Shown here piece by piece: positions 32,237-41,259 of a stretch of 62,533 nucleotides of DNA. The stretch is from Bacteroidetes bacterium HGW-Bacteroidetes-3. GTDB taxonomy: Bacteria > Bacteroidota > Bacteroidia > Flavobacteriales > Flavobacteriaceae. The notes under the pieces are model-generated. The model did no database searches, was not told the origin of the DNA, and worked only from the letters and a program-made list of their open reading frames with translations. Numbering within the stretch: position 1 is the first letter of the stretch; each line of letters opens with the position of its first letter. The translations under genes and the position numbers were made by a program. The DNA lies in contig PHDE01000003.1 in assembly GCA_002842505.1 (NCBI GenBank), positions 1 through 62,533 on the forward strand. The letters are read 5' to 3'.

Positions 32237-32665
32237 AATGCTATTGTTTTTATTTTTTATGATTAATATCATTTTTATTTATTTTAGCATTTGATTATTA
32301 GTCCTTTAAAATTTTAAACAAATACTAAACAAACTCATATTTATAAATAACAAAGTTCAATGAGTTATAAAAGTATTTGACCCAAGTTTGATTTGTAATT
32401 TTTAGTTGTCGTAATAAGCATATTTGTAGTGATTTACGCTAAATTTGATGATATTTCAATAAATTAAACAATATTGCTGTAATAATTTAGTATTTTTATT
32501 AAAAAATGTAAAAAAATCATCAATTTGTGTTTTTTGTTATTAAAAATGAAAATTTCATAAATAATTTATTTTTTTTGATTTTCAGTAATAAACACTAATT
32601 TTATCTTAAGAAAAACGGAAAAAATATTTTATGGAATAAATAAAATTTCCTGCTATATTAGCGCC

Positions 32666-33037
32666 GTGAAAAATCTTTTTAGCATCTTAGGAATTGTACT
32701 GTTATCAGCGCTATATTGTTCAACAATAAGCCTAGACAGAAGCATTTCCCAAAATACGGACTTCTTAAATAAATCGGATTCAGTAAAAGGAAAGAATTAT
32801 TCAATGGTTTCTGTTGAATTGTTTGCAGATTCATTATTGGTTGAAAATTACGCGAATCCTTCAAATAATTTTCCGCCGTCCACTTTAAAAAATTCCTTTA
32901 GCGAGTTTTTGGCAATTGTAAAAATTACGGAACAATTTTTTGCCAATGAGTTTGTGCAATACATTTCCATTTCAAAAAACTTTCGGATTAAGTATCGGAA
33001 AGCGAACATTATTTTCCCCTTTCATTATTTTTGGTAA
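32666..33037 (+). CDS. Hypothetical exported protein, 123 aa
   Basis: GTG start (gtgaaaaatctt, Met in the product). A hydrophobic N-terminus (LFSILGIVLLSALYCSTI, about 4-21) could be a signal peptide or lipobox (ALYCS). The C-terminal tail KYRKANIIFPFHYFW is distinctive. Family not recognised. 116 bases before the next plus-strand gene, with two hairpins between them. Confidence 0.6.
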   Translation: MKNLFSILGIVLLSALYCSTISLDRSISQNTDFLNKSDSVKGKNYSMVSVELFADSLLVENYANPSNNFPPSTLKNSFSEFLAIVKITEQFFANEFVQYISISKNFRIKYRKANIIFPFHYFW

Positions 33038-33057
33038 GCAACACATTTTAAATGCGT

Positions 33058-33119
33058 AATTGCCCAATAATTGGCAATTCAATTGATTTTTTGCTGATTT
33101 TGTATCTCATCAAAATCAG
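33058..33119 (+). other. Two hairpins between the small hypothetical genes
   Basis: AATTGCC-9 nt-GGCAATT (33058-33079) and CTGATTTTG-8 nt-CAAAATCAG (33094-33119). The first is followed by a T-rich run and may be a weak terminator. The second is close upstream of the 33154 start. Confidence 0.4.
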
Positions 33120-33153
33120 TTACAATATTTTATAAAATCAAAAAAAATTTAAA

Positions 33154-33639
33154 ATGAATTTAGGAACCGCTATCACAGGAGCTATTTTTATAGCCATTTT
33201 TATGCTGCCATTTATATTTATGCTTCAAGGCAGAAAAAAGAAAGAAAAACAATTATTGCAATCTATTTCAACCGTTGCAAACAATCACCATTGTAAAATT
33301 TCACAACACGAATTGTGTGAAGAATTCGCCATTGGGCTTGATGAAACAGCAAATCATCTTTTTTTCTTAAAAAAAACAGCCGACCAAGAAATCGCGCAAC
33401 ACGTAAATTTAGCCGAAATTAAATCTTGCAAGGTGGTTAAAACGGAGCGTTCCGTTAACAGCAAGGACGTAAATTATAAATCAATTAAAAATCTCGATTT
33501 GCAATTTTCATTTTTAGACAAGAAAAATTCGGATTTGTTATTTTCATTTTATGATGCGGAAGAAAATATGGAATTGAATGGGGAAATCCAAACCATTGAA
33601 AAGTGGGCTAAAATTGTGAATAACCACTTAAAACCATAA
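33154..33639 (+). CDS. Hypothetical single-pass membrane protein, 161 aa
   Basis: One N-terminal membrane helix (about 7-25, ITGAIFIAIFMLPFIFMLQG) followed by a basic stop-transfer run (RKKKEKQ), so the 130-residue remainder is probably cytoplasmic. That part has strand-rich stretches (HLFFLKKTADQEIAQHVNLA; LDLQFSFLDKKNSDLLFSFY). No known domain recognised. Confidence 0.65.
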   Translation: MNLGTAITGAIFIAIFMLPFIFMLQGRKKKEKQLLQSISTVANNHHCKISQHELCEEFAIGLDETANHLFFLKKTADQEIAQHVNLAEIKSCKVVKTERSVNSKDVNYKSIKNLDLQFSFLDKKNSDLLFSFYDAEENMELNGEIQTIEKWAKIVNNHLKP

Positions 33640-33658
33640 CAAAAAAAGGTAAAAATAG

Positions 33659-33688
33659 AAACCCTGTCGCAAATGCCACAGGGTTTTT
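33659..33688. terminator. Bidirectional terminator between convergent genes
   Basis: AAACCCTGT-10 nt-ACAGGGTTT followed by TT. It lies 20 bases after the plus-strand stop, 59 bases beyond the TolC-like stop. Confidence 0.75.
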
Positions 33689-33746
33689 AATAGCTTGTGC
33701 TTCCATTACAATTACATCAGCGAAGTTTTTTAATACCAATTGTATT

Positions 33747-35072
33747 TTAAAATGCTGTATTGAGCAGTTCCCCGGTAAGTTGCAGTAACGCCAACTCCGC
33801 ATTTTTGGCATCAAAAGTGGCCTGGTTTAAGTTGGATTGCGCATTCAATAAATTTACTTGTGCTTGCCTAAATTCAATGGAAGTTATTTGGCCCAATTTA
33901 AATTGTTCTTCTGTTCTGGAAAAGTTACGTTTGTTGGTTTCAACATTTTTTTCCTGTGTTTGAAGGATAAATAATTTGGTTTTATAATCTTCCCAAGTAT
34001 TGTTGAAATCTCTGGTAATTTGAAGTTCACTTTGCTGTTTAAAAAATTGTCGCGTCTCATAATTTATTTTAGCATTTTGAACTTGCGTGCTTGTTTTGCC
34101 ACCGTTAAATAAATCCCATTTTAAGTTAAAACCTGTTGATAAACCGGTATTTGTAGATTCTGTTAAAAAAGAAGCTGAATTGTTATTGCTTTTGGTCCAG
34201 CCATAAGTACTTGTTAAACCAATAGTGGGCAAATAACCTGATTTGCTTGCTTTTAGCTGAAAATCACTTATTTTTATATCCTTTTCAATTTGAAGCAACG
34301 TAATATTATTTGCTTTTACCTGCTCAAACAATTCTTGTTTATTTTTTGTTACGACAAAAGTTACTTGTGTGTCCACATAAAAATCAGGATCTTCATTTTT
34401 GCCGAGCACCACATATAAATCTCGTTTGGCATTTGCTAATAATTGTATGGAATTTAGCAATGCAATGCTGTCATTATTCACATCAACTTCGGCATTAAGA
34501 ACCGCAAGTTTTGTGCTTTGTCCATAATCTGACTGATATTTGGCTCTTATCAATCGATCCTTCGAAATTTTTAAACTTTGATTAAGCAGCGCAACATCTT
34601 CAGTCAATTGCGCCACTTTAAAATAGACCGAAAACAATTGCAAAATCGTTTTTTCTATGGTTTCCCTGGCTTGCAATTCAGATAAATTGTATTGCTCTTT
34701 TAATTGCTTGTAATTATAAAGTCGGCCAAGTCCGTCAAACAAAGTGTAATTTAAACTTACTGAGGCGTTGTATCTGCTGCTTTTGGCATTTTTTAGGGTT
34801 GTTATATCGCCATTAGAAAATATGGCGTCGGTATTATCTCTGTTAAATGTTGATCCGGCGACTCCGGAAAGCGTGGGCAAATAACCCGAATTTAATATAC
34901 CTTTGTTATTTTCGGAAATTTTAAGGTTGTTATCCGCTATTTTAATTCCGTAATTATTTTCCAAAGCAATGCCAATTGCATTTTCTTTTGTGAGCAATTC
35001 TTGCGCAAAACTCGCCGTAAAACTTATTAAAAATAATAAGATAATATTATTCTTGTAATTCATCATTTTCAC
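33747..35072 (-). CDS. TolC-family outer-membrane efflux protein, 441 aa
   Basis: Signal peptide (LLFLISFTASFAQE, about 9-22) and two tandem outer-membrane efflux repeats rich in Gln/Asn/Leu helices (LLTKENAIGIALENNYGIKI; EEQFKLGQITSIEFRQAQVN). It forms the outer-membrane exit duct of the RND pump. Overlaps the RND gene by 26 bases, so it is the last cistron of the marR-adaptor-RND-TolC operon. Confidence 0.92.
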   Translation of the reverse strand: MKMMNYKNNIILLFLISFTASFAQELLTKENAIGIALENNYGIKIADNNLKISENNKGILNSGYLPTLSGVAGSTFNRDNTDAIFSNGDITTLKNAKSSRYNASVSLNYTLFDGLGRLYNYKQLKEQYNLSELQARETIEKTILQLFSVYFKVAQLTEDVALLNQSLKISKDRLIRAKYQSDYGQSTKLAVLNAEVDVNNDSIALLNSIQLLANAKRDLYVVLGKNEDPDFYVDTQVTFVVTKNKQELFEQVKANNITLLQIEKDIKISDFQLKASKSGYLPTIGLTSTYGWTKSNNNSASFLTESTNTGLSTGFNLKWDLFNGGKTSTQVQNAKINYETRQFFKQQSELQITRDFNNTWEDYKTKLFILQTQEKNVETNKRNFSRTEEQFKLGQITSIEFRQAQVNLLNAQSNLNQATFDAKNAELALLQLTGELLNTAF

Positions 35073-38000
35073 TTTTTAATTCAATAATTGCGCGTTCAAC
35101 TTCTTCTTTTGTCACTTTTTCGCCAGTTCGCATCCATTTAATAAATACTTTAATGGAGTTTGAAACCGATAATAATAGGGGTAACATCACCAAGGTTAAA
35201 ACTGTTGAAATTACAATTCCGTAAGAAATGGAAATTGCCATTGGTTTTAAAAATTGCGCTTGTCTGCTTTTTTCCATCAGCAATGGCGCCAATCCGGCCA
35301 CAGTGGTTAACGAAGTTAATAAAATTGCCCTAAATCTTGAAACGCCGGCTTGCACAAGCGCTTCATCATATTTCATGCCTTCTTTTAAATAGCTGTTGAA
35401 CTTTTCAATAAGCACCAAACCATCATTCACCATAATTCCTATGAGTGCTATAATTCCCAACCACGATAAAATATTGATTGGAAAATCGTGAAGATAATGC
35501 CCCCAAACAACACCAATTAAGCTAAAAGGAATTAAAAGTATTAACAACAATGGTTGTTCATAAGATCTAAAAGTAAAGGCAATAACCATATAAATTAATG
35601 CCAAAATTACAAGTCCAACTTTTTTTACTGATTTATTAACTTTTTGTGCTTCTCTGTTCTGGCCTTCATAAATGGCACTAACTGTTGGATATTTCGACGA
35701 AATTTCAGGCATTACATTTGTTTTGACGTCGTCCAAAATATCTGTGGCACTTTCACCTGGCGATTTCATGTCTGCCGTAATTTGAATTTCTCGCTTGCTG
35801 TTTAAATGATTGATAAGCACATCTCCACGTTCAATTTCATAAGTGGCAATTTCAGAAAATGGCACACTTTGGTTGGTTGGCGTGGTAATCCACATATCAT
35901 CTAAATTTTTAAGCGATGATCTGTCCTCTTTTTTATAGCGCACCCACACTTTAATTTCATCTTGCCCACGCTGAAAACGTTGTGTTTGCAATCCGAAAAA
36001 TCCGGAACGAACCTGGTTCATCACCATTTGTAAATTTAATCCAAGCAAATGCGCATTTTCTTTTAAGGTAATGCGCACTTCTTTTATTCCGGCAGGATCA
36101 TTGTCGGAAATATCTTTGAGCAATGTGTTTTTAGCCAATATTTCTTTCAATTCTGTTTTCGCTGCTTTTAATTCTTCAATATTGCTTCCCAGTAATGAAA
36201 CTGCGACCGGACTTCCGCCAAAATTTCCTCCTGAGCCAAAAGTCAAACTTTCAACGCCATAAACTTTTCCCACTTTTTCTCGAATGGCATTCGTTATTTC
36301 AGGTGAAGAAAAATCGCGCGTTTCGCCAGGCAAAAGGTTGATAGTTAAACTTCCGTTTGCTGAACCCGGGCCAATCCTTTTAATAATATTTTGGATGACA
36401 GATTCTCCGCTGGTTTGCTTTCCTGTATATTCTTCATTGACTTCCCAAGCCGCTTTTTCAATTTCTGAAATAAGGGAATCGGTTATTTTCTCGTTTGTTC
36501 CCTGAAGCATTTTTAAATCAACAGAAACCTGGTCGCTTGCAACAGAAGGAAAAAACGATGTTCTTACAATGCCGCCTTTAAGTCCGCCATAACTAAAAAT
36601 AAGCAATGCAACAGGTATGGCAAATCCCAATGCCTTATGCTTCAAAAAGAATTTTAAATATGGCGCATACCAATGGTCGCGAACATAAAATAGCCCAACT
36701 TCCGCTTTTTGGTTTACGTTGTAAAAAAAGGTATTTATTCGGTTTCTCTTTTTCTCTTTTCGCTCTAAAGCTTTTGAATGTGCAATGTGTGCCGGCAAAA
36801 TAATCAGTGCCTCAACCAATGAAACCGTTAATGTAAGCATCACAATAATGGCAACTTCACTAAAAAATTCGCCAATTCTTCCATCTAAAAAGAAAAAAGT
36901 TGAAAAAGCGATAAGCGTTGTTAAAATAGCGGAAACAACAGGGGGAATTACCTCTAAAGTACCGTCTATTGCCGCCCTTATGGGTGTTTTTCCCTTTTCG
37001 TAATGGTGATAAATATTTTCGCCAATCACAATGCCGTCATCCACCAAAATACCAATAACGATAATCATGCCAAATAAAGACAGCACATTAATGGTAACCC
37101 CTAAATGGGCCGCAAAAATAAACATTCCAAAAAACGCAATGGGAATACCGGTTGCAACCCAAAATGCCAAGCGAATATTTAAAAATAGTGCCAAGAAAAA
37201 TAGCACTAAAAGAATCCCCATAGTCGCATTTTTAATCAATAATTCCGATCGTTGTTTTAGCGTAACGGAATTGTCGTTTGAAATGGTTATTTTGATATTT
37301 TTCTGTTGTTGGTTAAATGTCTCGATATAATTTTTTACAAGATCGGCAGTTGTGAGCAAATCTTCGCTATTGGTGTTGCTTACCGTGATATCAATTGATT
37401 TTTTTCCGTTGAAAAAGAGCCTGTCCGGATTTTCGGACCAAGTGTCGGAAACATCGGCAATGTCATTTAAGCGAATAATATTTCCGGAAGCATCGGCCCT
37501 AACCACCAAGTTAACCAATTCATTTCCATAATAATTTTTATTTCTGGCCCTAATTAAATAATCTTCGGCATCGGTTTTAATGTTTCCTCCGGTTATTAGT
37601 AAATTAGATTTACTGACAGCATTTGCAACTTCCTCAAAAGACAAATTATAGGCTAACAAATCGTTTTGGCGAACTGCAATTTCAATTTCCTGCTCTGGAA
37701 ATCCGGAAAGGCTTACTTGTGAAATTCCGTCAATATTGCGCAAATCATTCTCCACATTTCTCGCATATTGTTTTAAAGTTGCCAAAGAAATATTTTCACC
37801 GCTTATGTTAAAGCTAATGGTGGGCCTAATATTTTCAATTTTAGCAATAATGGGCGGTTCCATTCCGGTAGGAAAGGAGGGAACCCTGTCAACGGCATTT
37901 TTCACGTCGGATAAAACAACATCAATATTTTTGCCTTTTACGATTTCAACATTTATAAATGCCGAATTTTCTCGGGAAACAGATGTTACCCGGTCAATGC

Positions 38001-38229
38001 CAACAATTCCTTTTAAATTATCTTCTATTTTTAATACAATGCCTTCTTCAATTTCTTGTGGCGAAGCGCCAGGATAAGTTAGGTTGATAGAAATATTTCT
38101 TGAATCCACCAATGGAAAATAAGAAGATTTCATAGACAATGCGCCTGCCAAACCGAATGCGACAAAAGCAAGAATAAAGATATTGACGGCAACAGGAAAT
38201 TTTATAAAATAGGTAATTACGTTTCTCAT
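35047..38229 (-). CDS. RND efflux permease (HAE-like), 1060 aa
   Basis: Inner-membrane proton-driven pump of the AcrB/MexF superfamily. Helix 1 is at the N-terminus (AVNIFILAFVAFGLAGALSM). The porter domain is followed by helices 2-6 with GILVDDGIVIGENIYHHYEKG (about 397-417, the TM4 acidic pair region) and LIPFSLIGVVWGHYLHDFPI (about 893-912), and the second half repeats the first. Shares one base with the adaptor gene (TAATG). Substrate spectrum cannot be read from the sequence; cation or drug efflux both fit. Confidence 0.94.
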   Translation of the reverse strand: MRNVITYFIKFPVAVNIFILAFVAFGLAGALSMKSSYFPLVDSRNISINLTYPGASPQEIEEGIVLKIEDNLKGIVGIDRVTSVSRENSAFINVEIVKGKNIDVVLSDVKNAVDRVPSFPTGMEPPIIAKIENIRPTISFNISGENISLATLKQYARNVENDLRNIDGISQVSLSGFPEQEIEIAVRQNDLLAYNLSFEEVANAVSKSNLLITGGNIKTDAEDYLIRARNKNYYGNELVNLVVRADASGNIIRLNDIADVSDTWSENPDRLFFNGKKSIDITVSNTNSEDLLTTADLVKNYIETFNQQQKNIKITISNDNSVTLKQRSELLIKNATMGILLVLFFLALFLNIRLAFWVATGIPIAFFGMFIFAAHLGVTINVLSLFGMIIVIGILVDDGIVIGENIYHHYEKGKTPIRAAIDGTLEVIPPVVSAILTTLIAFSTFFFLDGRIGEFFSEVAIIVMLTLTVSLVEALIILPAHIAHSKALERKEKKRNRINTFFYNVNQKAEVGLFYVRDHWYAPYLKFFLKHKALGFAIPVALLIFSYGGLKGGIVRTSFFPSVASDQVSVDLKMLQGTNEKITDSLISEIEKAAWEVNEEYTGKQTSGESVIQNIIKRIGPGSANGSLTINLLPGETRDFSSPEITNAIREKVGKVYGVESLTFGSGGNFGGSPVAVSLLGSNIEELKAAKTELKEILAKNTLLKDISDNDPAGIKEVRITLKENAHLLGLNLQMVMNQVRSGFFGLQTQRFQRGQDEIKVWVRYKKEDRSSLKNLDDMWITTPTNQSVPFSEIATYEIERGDVLINHLNSKREIQITADMKSPGESATDILDDVKTNVMPEISSKYPTVSAIYEGQNREAQKVNKSVKKVGLVILALIYMVIAFTFRSYEQPLLLILLIPFSLIGVVWGHYLHDFPINILSWLGIIALIGIMVNDGLVLIEKFNSYLKEGMKYDEALVQAGVSRFRAILLTSLTTVAGLAPLLMEKSRQAQFLKPMAISISYGIVISTVLTLVMLPLLLSVSNSIKVFIKWMRTGEKVTKEEVERAIIELKSENDELQE

Positions 38230-39350
38230 TATTGCGCCTTATTTTCTTTAAATATTTTGACTAACATACCTATATGGGCACCAGGAACCGGTTTTGCCAA
38301 AATTTGGGTGCCATTCTCCAATCCTTTTACAACAACAGTTTGCTGGTTTTCAAAAATAGGGTTTACGGTCACCAAATCTAAAACAGAATCTTTTACAACA
38401 TACAGTTGGGTTTTATCCACCAATAAATTTCTGGAAACTTCAAAGGCATTTTCTTCGGATTTGGCACTCAAAGCCACTTCTAAATACTGGCCTTCTTTTA
38501 AATCGGCGCCGCTAACTTCAATAACAGCTTTTATGGTTTGGGTTGAAGTATCAACCCTTCCGTTAATTCTAATTACTTTTCCCTTCCATGTTTTGGTTTT
38601 TTCTAAATTAAAAAGTTCAACATTCTTGCCAACCAGAAGCAAATCACGAAATTCGGATTTAACGGAAACGCTCATTTCATAAACAGATGGATTTATAAAT
38701 TCCCCCAATTTTTGTCCGGGCCTAATCAATGTTCCCAGATTTACCAATGATTCCGTCAATATTCCCGAAAAAGGCGCCCTTAACGTATATTTACTCAATT
38801 TTATTTCTGAATTTTTCACCGTATAGTAGGTGGTTAAAATACCGCGGCCAGAAATAAAGAATTTTTCTTTTTCTGAAGTTGTTTCCGGAAGTTTTTGAAT
38901 CGGTTTGTTGAGGTCGAAATTTTGCAAATAGGTTTTCCATTTAGGATATTCAGACGGATAATCCAATTGAATATCGGGCATTATCGCTGTTAATGCATTA
39001 AACAAAGTGCTTTTTTGAGCCTGTAAATTTGCATAAAACTCATCGTTGTTTATTTGAACCAATGTTTCTCCTTTATTAAATGAAGTTCCGGCTTTAAATT
39101 CCTTTGAAGTACGTTCCAAAACACCCTGAACTTCTGAAAACAATTCAATTTTGTTTTTGGCAACCAAATTTCCATTTGCGGTAATCACAATCGGAATTAA
39201 TTTATTGGCAACAGTTTCCGTAAAAACTGTTTTTACTATTTTTTCAGCGCTTTTTTTTGGTGCTTTCTTTGAATCAATTAAATATTTTGCAAATAAAACA
39301 GCGCCTATTAAAAGGAGTACTGCCAAAGCTATTGATATTGTTTTTCTCAT
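38229..39350 (-). CDS. RND efflux periplasmic adaptor, 373 aa
   Basis: Membrane-fusion protein of the AcrA type. An N-terminal helix (about 5-22, ISIALAVLLLIGAVLFAKYL) anchors it. NLVAKNKIELFSEVQGVLER (about 60-79) and LRAPFSGILTESLVNLGTLI (about 190-209) are the two halves of the lipoyl domain, with a coiled hairpin between. Beta-barrel and membrane-proximal domains follow. Second cistron of the efflux operon, 32 bases after marR. Confidence 0.93.
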   Translation of the reverse strand: MRKTISIALAVLLLIGAVLFAKYLIDSKKAPKKSAEKIVKTVFTETVANKLIPIVITANGNLVAKNKIELFSEVQGVLERTSKEFKAGTSFNKGETLVQINNDEFYANLQAQKSTLFNALTAIMPDIQLDYPSEYPKWKTYLQNFDLNKPIQKLPETTSEKEKFFISGRGILTTYYTVKNSEIKLSKYTLRAPFSGILTESLVNLGTLIRPGQKLGEFINPSVYEMSVSVKSEFRDLLLVGKNVELFNLEKTKTWKGKVIRINGRVDTSTQTIKAVIEVSGADLKEGQYLEVALSAKSEENAFEVSRNLLVDKTQLYVVKDSVLDLVTVNPIFENQQTVVVKGLENGTQILAKPVPGAHIGMLVKIFKENKAQ

Positions 39351-39382
39351 TGTTTGAAATTTGGAGTATTAATCGGTTAAAA

Positions 39383-39838
39383 TTATTTGACTTTTAAATT
39401 ATTTTGAATTTTGGTGATGACTGCCATAAAATTAGAAATTTCATCTTTAGTAATCCCCTTTTGTAATATTTTCATGCTTTCAAGCATTAATGGTTTCATT
39501 TTTAAAAATAGTTGCTTTCCGATTTCGGTAATATGTATTAAATTTTTTCTTGAATCTTCTTCACAAGCGATTCTAATGACCAATTTATTCTTTTCCATCA
39601 CATTAATCAATCTTGTTAGGGAAGCTTTATTTCGGTCGGTTATAAAAGCCAATTCGTTTTGGCAAACCCGATCTTTGTCTTCATGCAAAATTTTCAGCAC
39701 TATCCACTGTTCTTTACTGACTTGGATGTTGTTTTCCAGAAGAATATCCGACAAATATATATTCATCATTTTTGAAGTTTTTCCAATCCATGGCGCCAAG
39801 GTTTTGTTAAAATCGGATTTGTTAATGTCAATCTCCAT
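39383..39838 (-). CDS. MarR-family repressor of the efflux operon, 151 aa
   Basis: Winged-helix regulator. The recognition region is at about residues 58-95 (VCQNELAFITDRNKASLTRL) and the wing at IACEEDSRKNLIHITEIGKQ (about 98-117). It is the first gene of the operon marR-adaptor-RND-TolC. A palindrome lies just upstream of its own -7 box, so self-repression is likely, relieved by a ligand that the pump exports. Confidence 0.9.
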   Translation of the reverse strand: MEIDINKSDFNKTLAPWIGKTSKMMNIYLSDILLENNIQVSKEQWIVLKILHEDKDRVCQNELAFITDRNKASLTRLINVMEKNKLVIRIACEEDSRKNLIHITEIGKQLFLKMKPLMLESMKILQKGITKDEISNFMAVITKIQNNLKVK

Positions 39839-39854
39839 TCAAATTATTTTTTTA

Positions 39855-39893
39855 CAAATATATCATTCCAAGCGGAATAGTTGCGTATGCAAC
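39855..39893 (-). promoter_or_regulatory. marR promoter with MarR-type operator
   Basis: Minus-strand TATATTTG (39855-39862) fits TAnnTTTG. GTTGC-GTAT-GCAAC (39880-39893) lies 18-31 bases upstream of it, where it would cover the -33 contact. The remaining gap up to the LRR gene (40170) holds the terminator at 40093 and no gene. Confidence 0.6.
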
Positions 39894-40092
39894 CATAATT
39901 TTAATCTATGAAAGTATAAATAAAATTAGTTAGTTAGTTAGAATGTGAAAAAGAGGATTTGCACTCGTAAGTACCTAATTATTAGGTTTTTATTAAAGGT
40001 ATGGTAAACTGTAAAGTTTCTTTAATCCCTTTTTAAATATTTTTGTGTTATGCAAATTAGCTTTTATGTAATATTTTAGAGGTGAATCCACA

Positions 40093-40128
40093 AAAAAAGA
40101 GAGACTGGTTGGACAATCTCTCTTTTTT
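40093..40128 (-). terminator. Terminator after the LRR gene
   Basis: AAAAAAGAGAGA-12 nt-TCTCTCTTTTTT, a perfect 12-bp stem, 43 bases past the LRR stop. Confidence 0.85.
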
Positions 40129-40170
40129 CTTGCAAATAATTAACCAAACAATATTTATTGGGGAATAAAA

Positions 40171-41022
40171 CTAAAAACTAACTTGGGTTATGGGATTCAT
40201 TTCTTTTACGGAAACTTTATTCTCATTTGAATTGTTGTATTCAAAGTTTAGGAGATTCGGTAATTTTTTTATGGTTGGACTTATGGTACCAATAAATTTA
40301 TTGTTAGATAACAACAATGTTTCTAACTTTGAAAGTTGGTCAAATTCAGTTGGTATATTGCCTTCAAAAGCATTGTTAGCCAAAGAAAGTTCCTTTAAAT
40401 TAGCTAAAGATCCAATTTGCGCAGGCAATGTTCCGCCCATCGCATTGTCAAATAAACTTAGGGTTTTTAAATGGGTTAAATTTTTAATATTTGGTGAAAT
40501 TGTGCCTGTCAAATTATTGCTGCTTATGTGCAATATTTCAAGGTTTTTAATGTCGTAAATGGATATAGGTAAATTTCCCCCGATAAAATTATTGAACAAA
40601 ACAAATTCTTTAAGGTTGGTTAAGTTACCGATGGCTACAGGAATTTCGCCCTCCAGCTGATTCATAAATAACTGAATTGTTTCCAGTGATTTAATTGTTA
40701 CAAGTTCTGCAGGAATGATGCCGCTTATTTTATTAAAACCTAAATTTAAATGGCGCAACGATGTTAAATTGCCTATTGTGGCAGGAATTGGGCCAGTTAA
40801 ATTGTTCATGCTTAAATTAATCTCAGTCACCGTATTGTTTTCAACAGTGATTCCGTGCCAAGCAGCAACATCTTTGGTTAAATCCCAATTGATATTCCAA
40901 GTTGTTCCTTTCGTTGATTTATATAAATCTAGCAAAGCGTTTTTTTCAATGGCTGAAATTTGTGAATAGGCGATAGGCGCTAGAGCCAGTAGAAATGCTA
41001 AAGTAAGGGCTAATTTTTTCAT
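40171..41022 (-). CDS. Secreted leucine-rich-repeat protein, 283 aa
   Basis: Signal peptide (LTLAFLLALAPIAYSQ, about 4-19), a plant-type LRR N-cap (KNALLDLYKSTKGTTWNINW; AAWHGITVENNTV), then about seven LRRs of the LxxLxLxxNxLxGxIPxxIGxL type (NLTGPIPATIGNLTSLRHLN and repeats, about 65-260). No C-terminal sorting domain is visible. It should be exported; adhesion or protein binding is a guess from the fold. Upstream it has the same direct-repeat operator and TTAGGGG leader as the CAP gene. Confidence 0.88.
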   Translation of the reverse strand: MKKLALTLAFLLALAPIAYSQISAIEKNALLDLYKSTKGTTWNINWDLTKDVAAWHGITVENNTVTEINLSMNNLTGPIPATIGNLTSLRHLNLGFNKISGIIPAELVTIKSLETIQLFMNQLEGEIPVAIGNLTNLKEFVLFNNFIGGNLPISIYDIKNLEILHISSNNLTGTISPNIKNLTHLKTLSLFDNAMGGTLPAQIGSLANLKELSLANNAFEGNIPTEFDQLSKLETLLLSNNKFIGTISPTIKKLPNLLNFEYNNSNENKVSVKEMNPITQVSF

Positions 41023-41033
41023 CGTCTTTGGGA

Positions 41034-41095
41034 TTTAGGGGTTAGTTTTTTTAAATTCCTTATGCTAAGGTAATTAAACAATTTCAATCCACCAA
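41034..41095 (-). promoter_or_regulatory. LRR gene promoter and TTTAGGGGTTAG leader
   Basis: Minus-strand TTG (41095-41093), 20-base spacer, TACCTTAG (41072-41065), a fair fit to TTG-N-TAnnTTTG. TTTAGGGGTTAG (41034-41045, plus-strand reading) lies between it and the start codon. Confidence 0.5.
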
Positions 41096-41104
41096 ATTTA
41101 TTTC

Positions 41105-41134
41105 ACCATTTGTGCAAATATTTTTACCATTTAT
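41105..41134 (-). promoter_or_regulatory. LytTR-type operator: ACCATTTGT and ACCATTTAT at 21-bp spacing
   Basis: Repeats start at 41105 and 41126, 21 bp apart, the same unit and spacing as upstream of the CAP gene. The first lies 10 bp from the -33 TTG; at the CAP gene the distance is 21 bp. The difference is one helical turn. Confidence 0.6.
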
Positions 41135-41225
41135 ATATAAAAACGTACATATTATTTATTTTATTGATTTTTGCGCACAAAAGAAAGAGGGTTTTTGCAA
41201 AATGAAAAGCACCAAAAAAATGTAC

Positions 41226-41233
41226 TATCTTTG
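41226..41233 (+). promoter_or_regulatory. -7 box of bshB1
   Basis: TATCTTTG, exact fit to TAnnTTTG, 27 bases before the start codon. Confidence 0.5.
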
Positions 41234-41259
41234 CATAAATATTAAAGCAAATATAGGTT

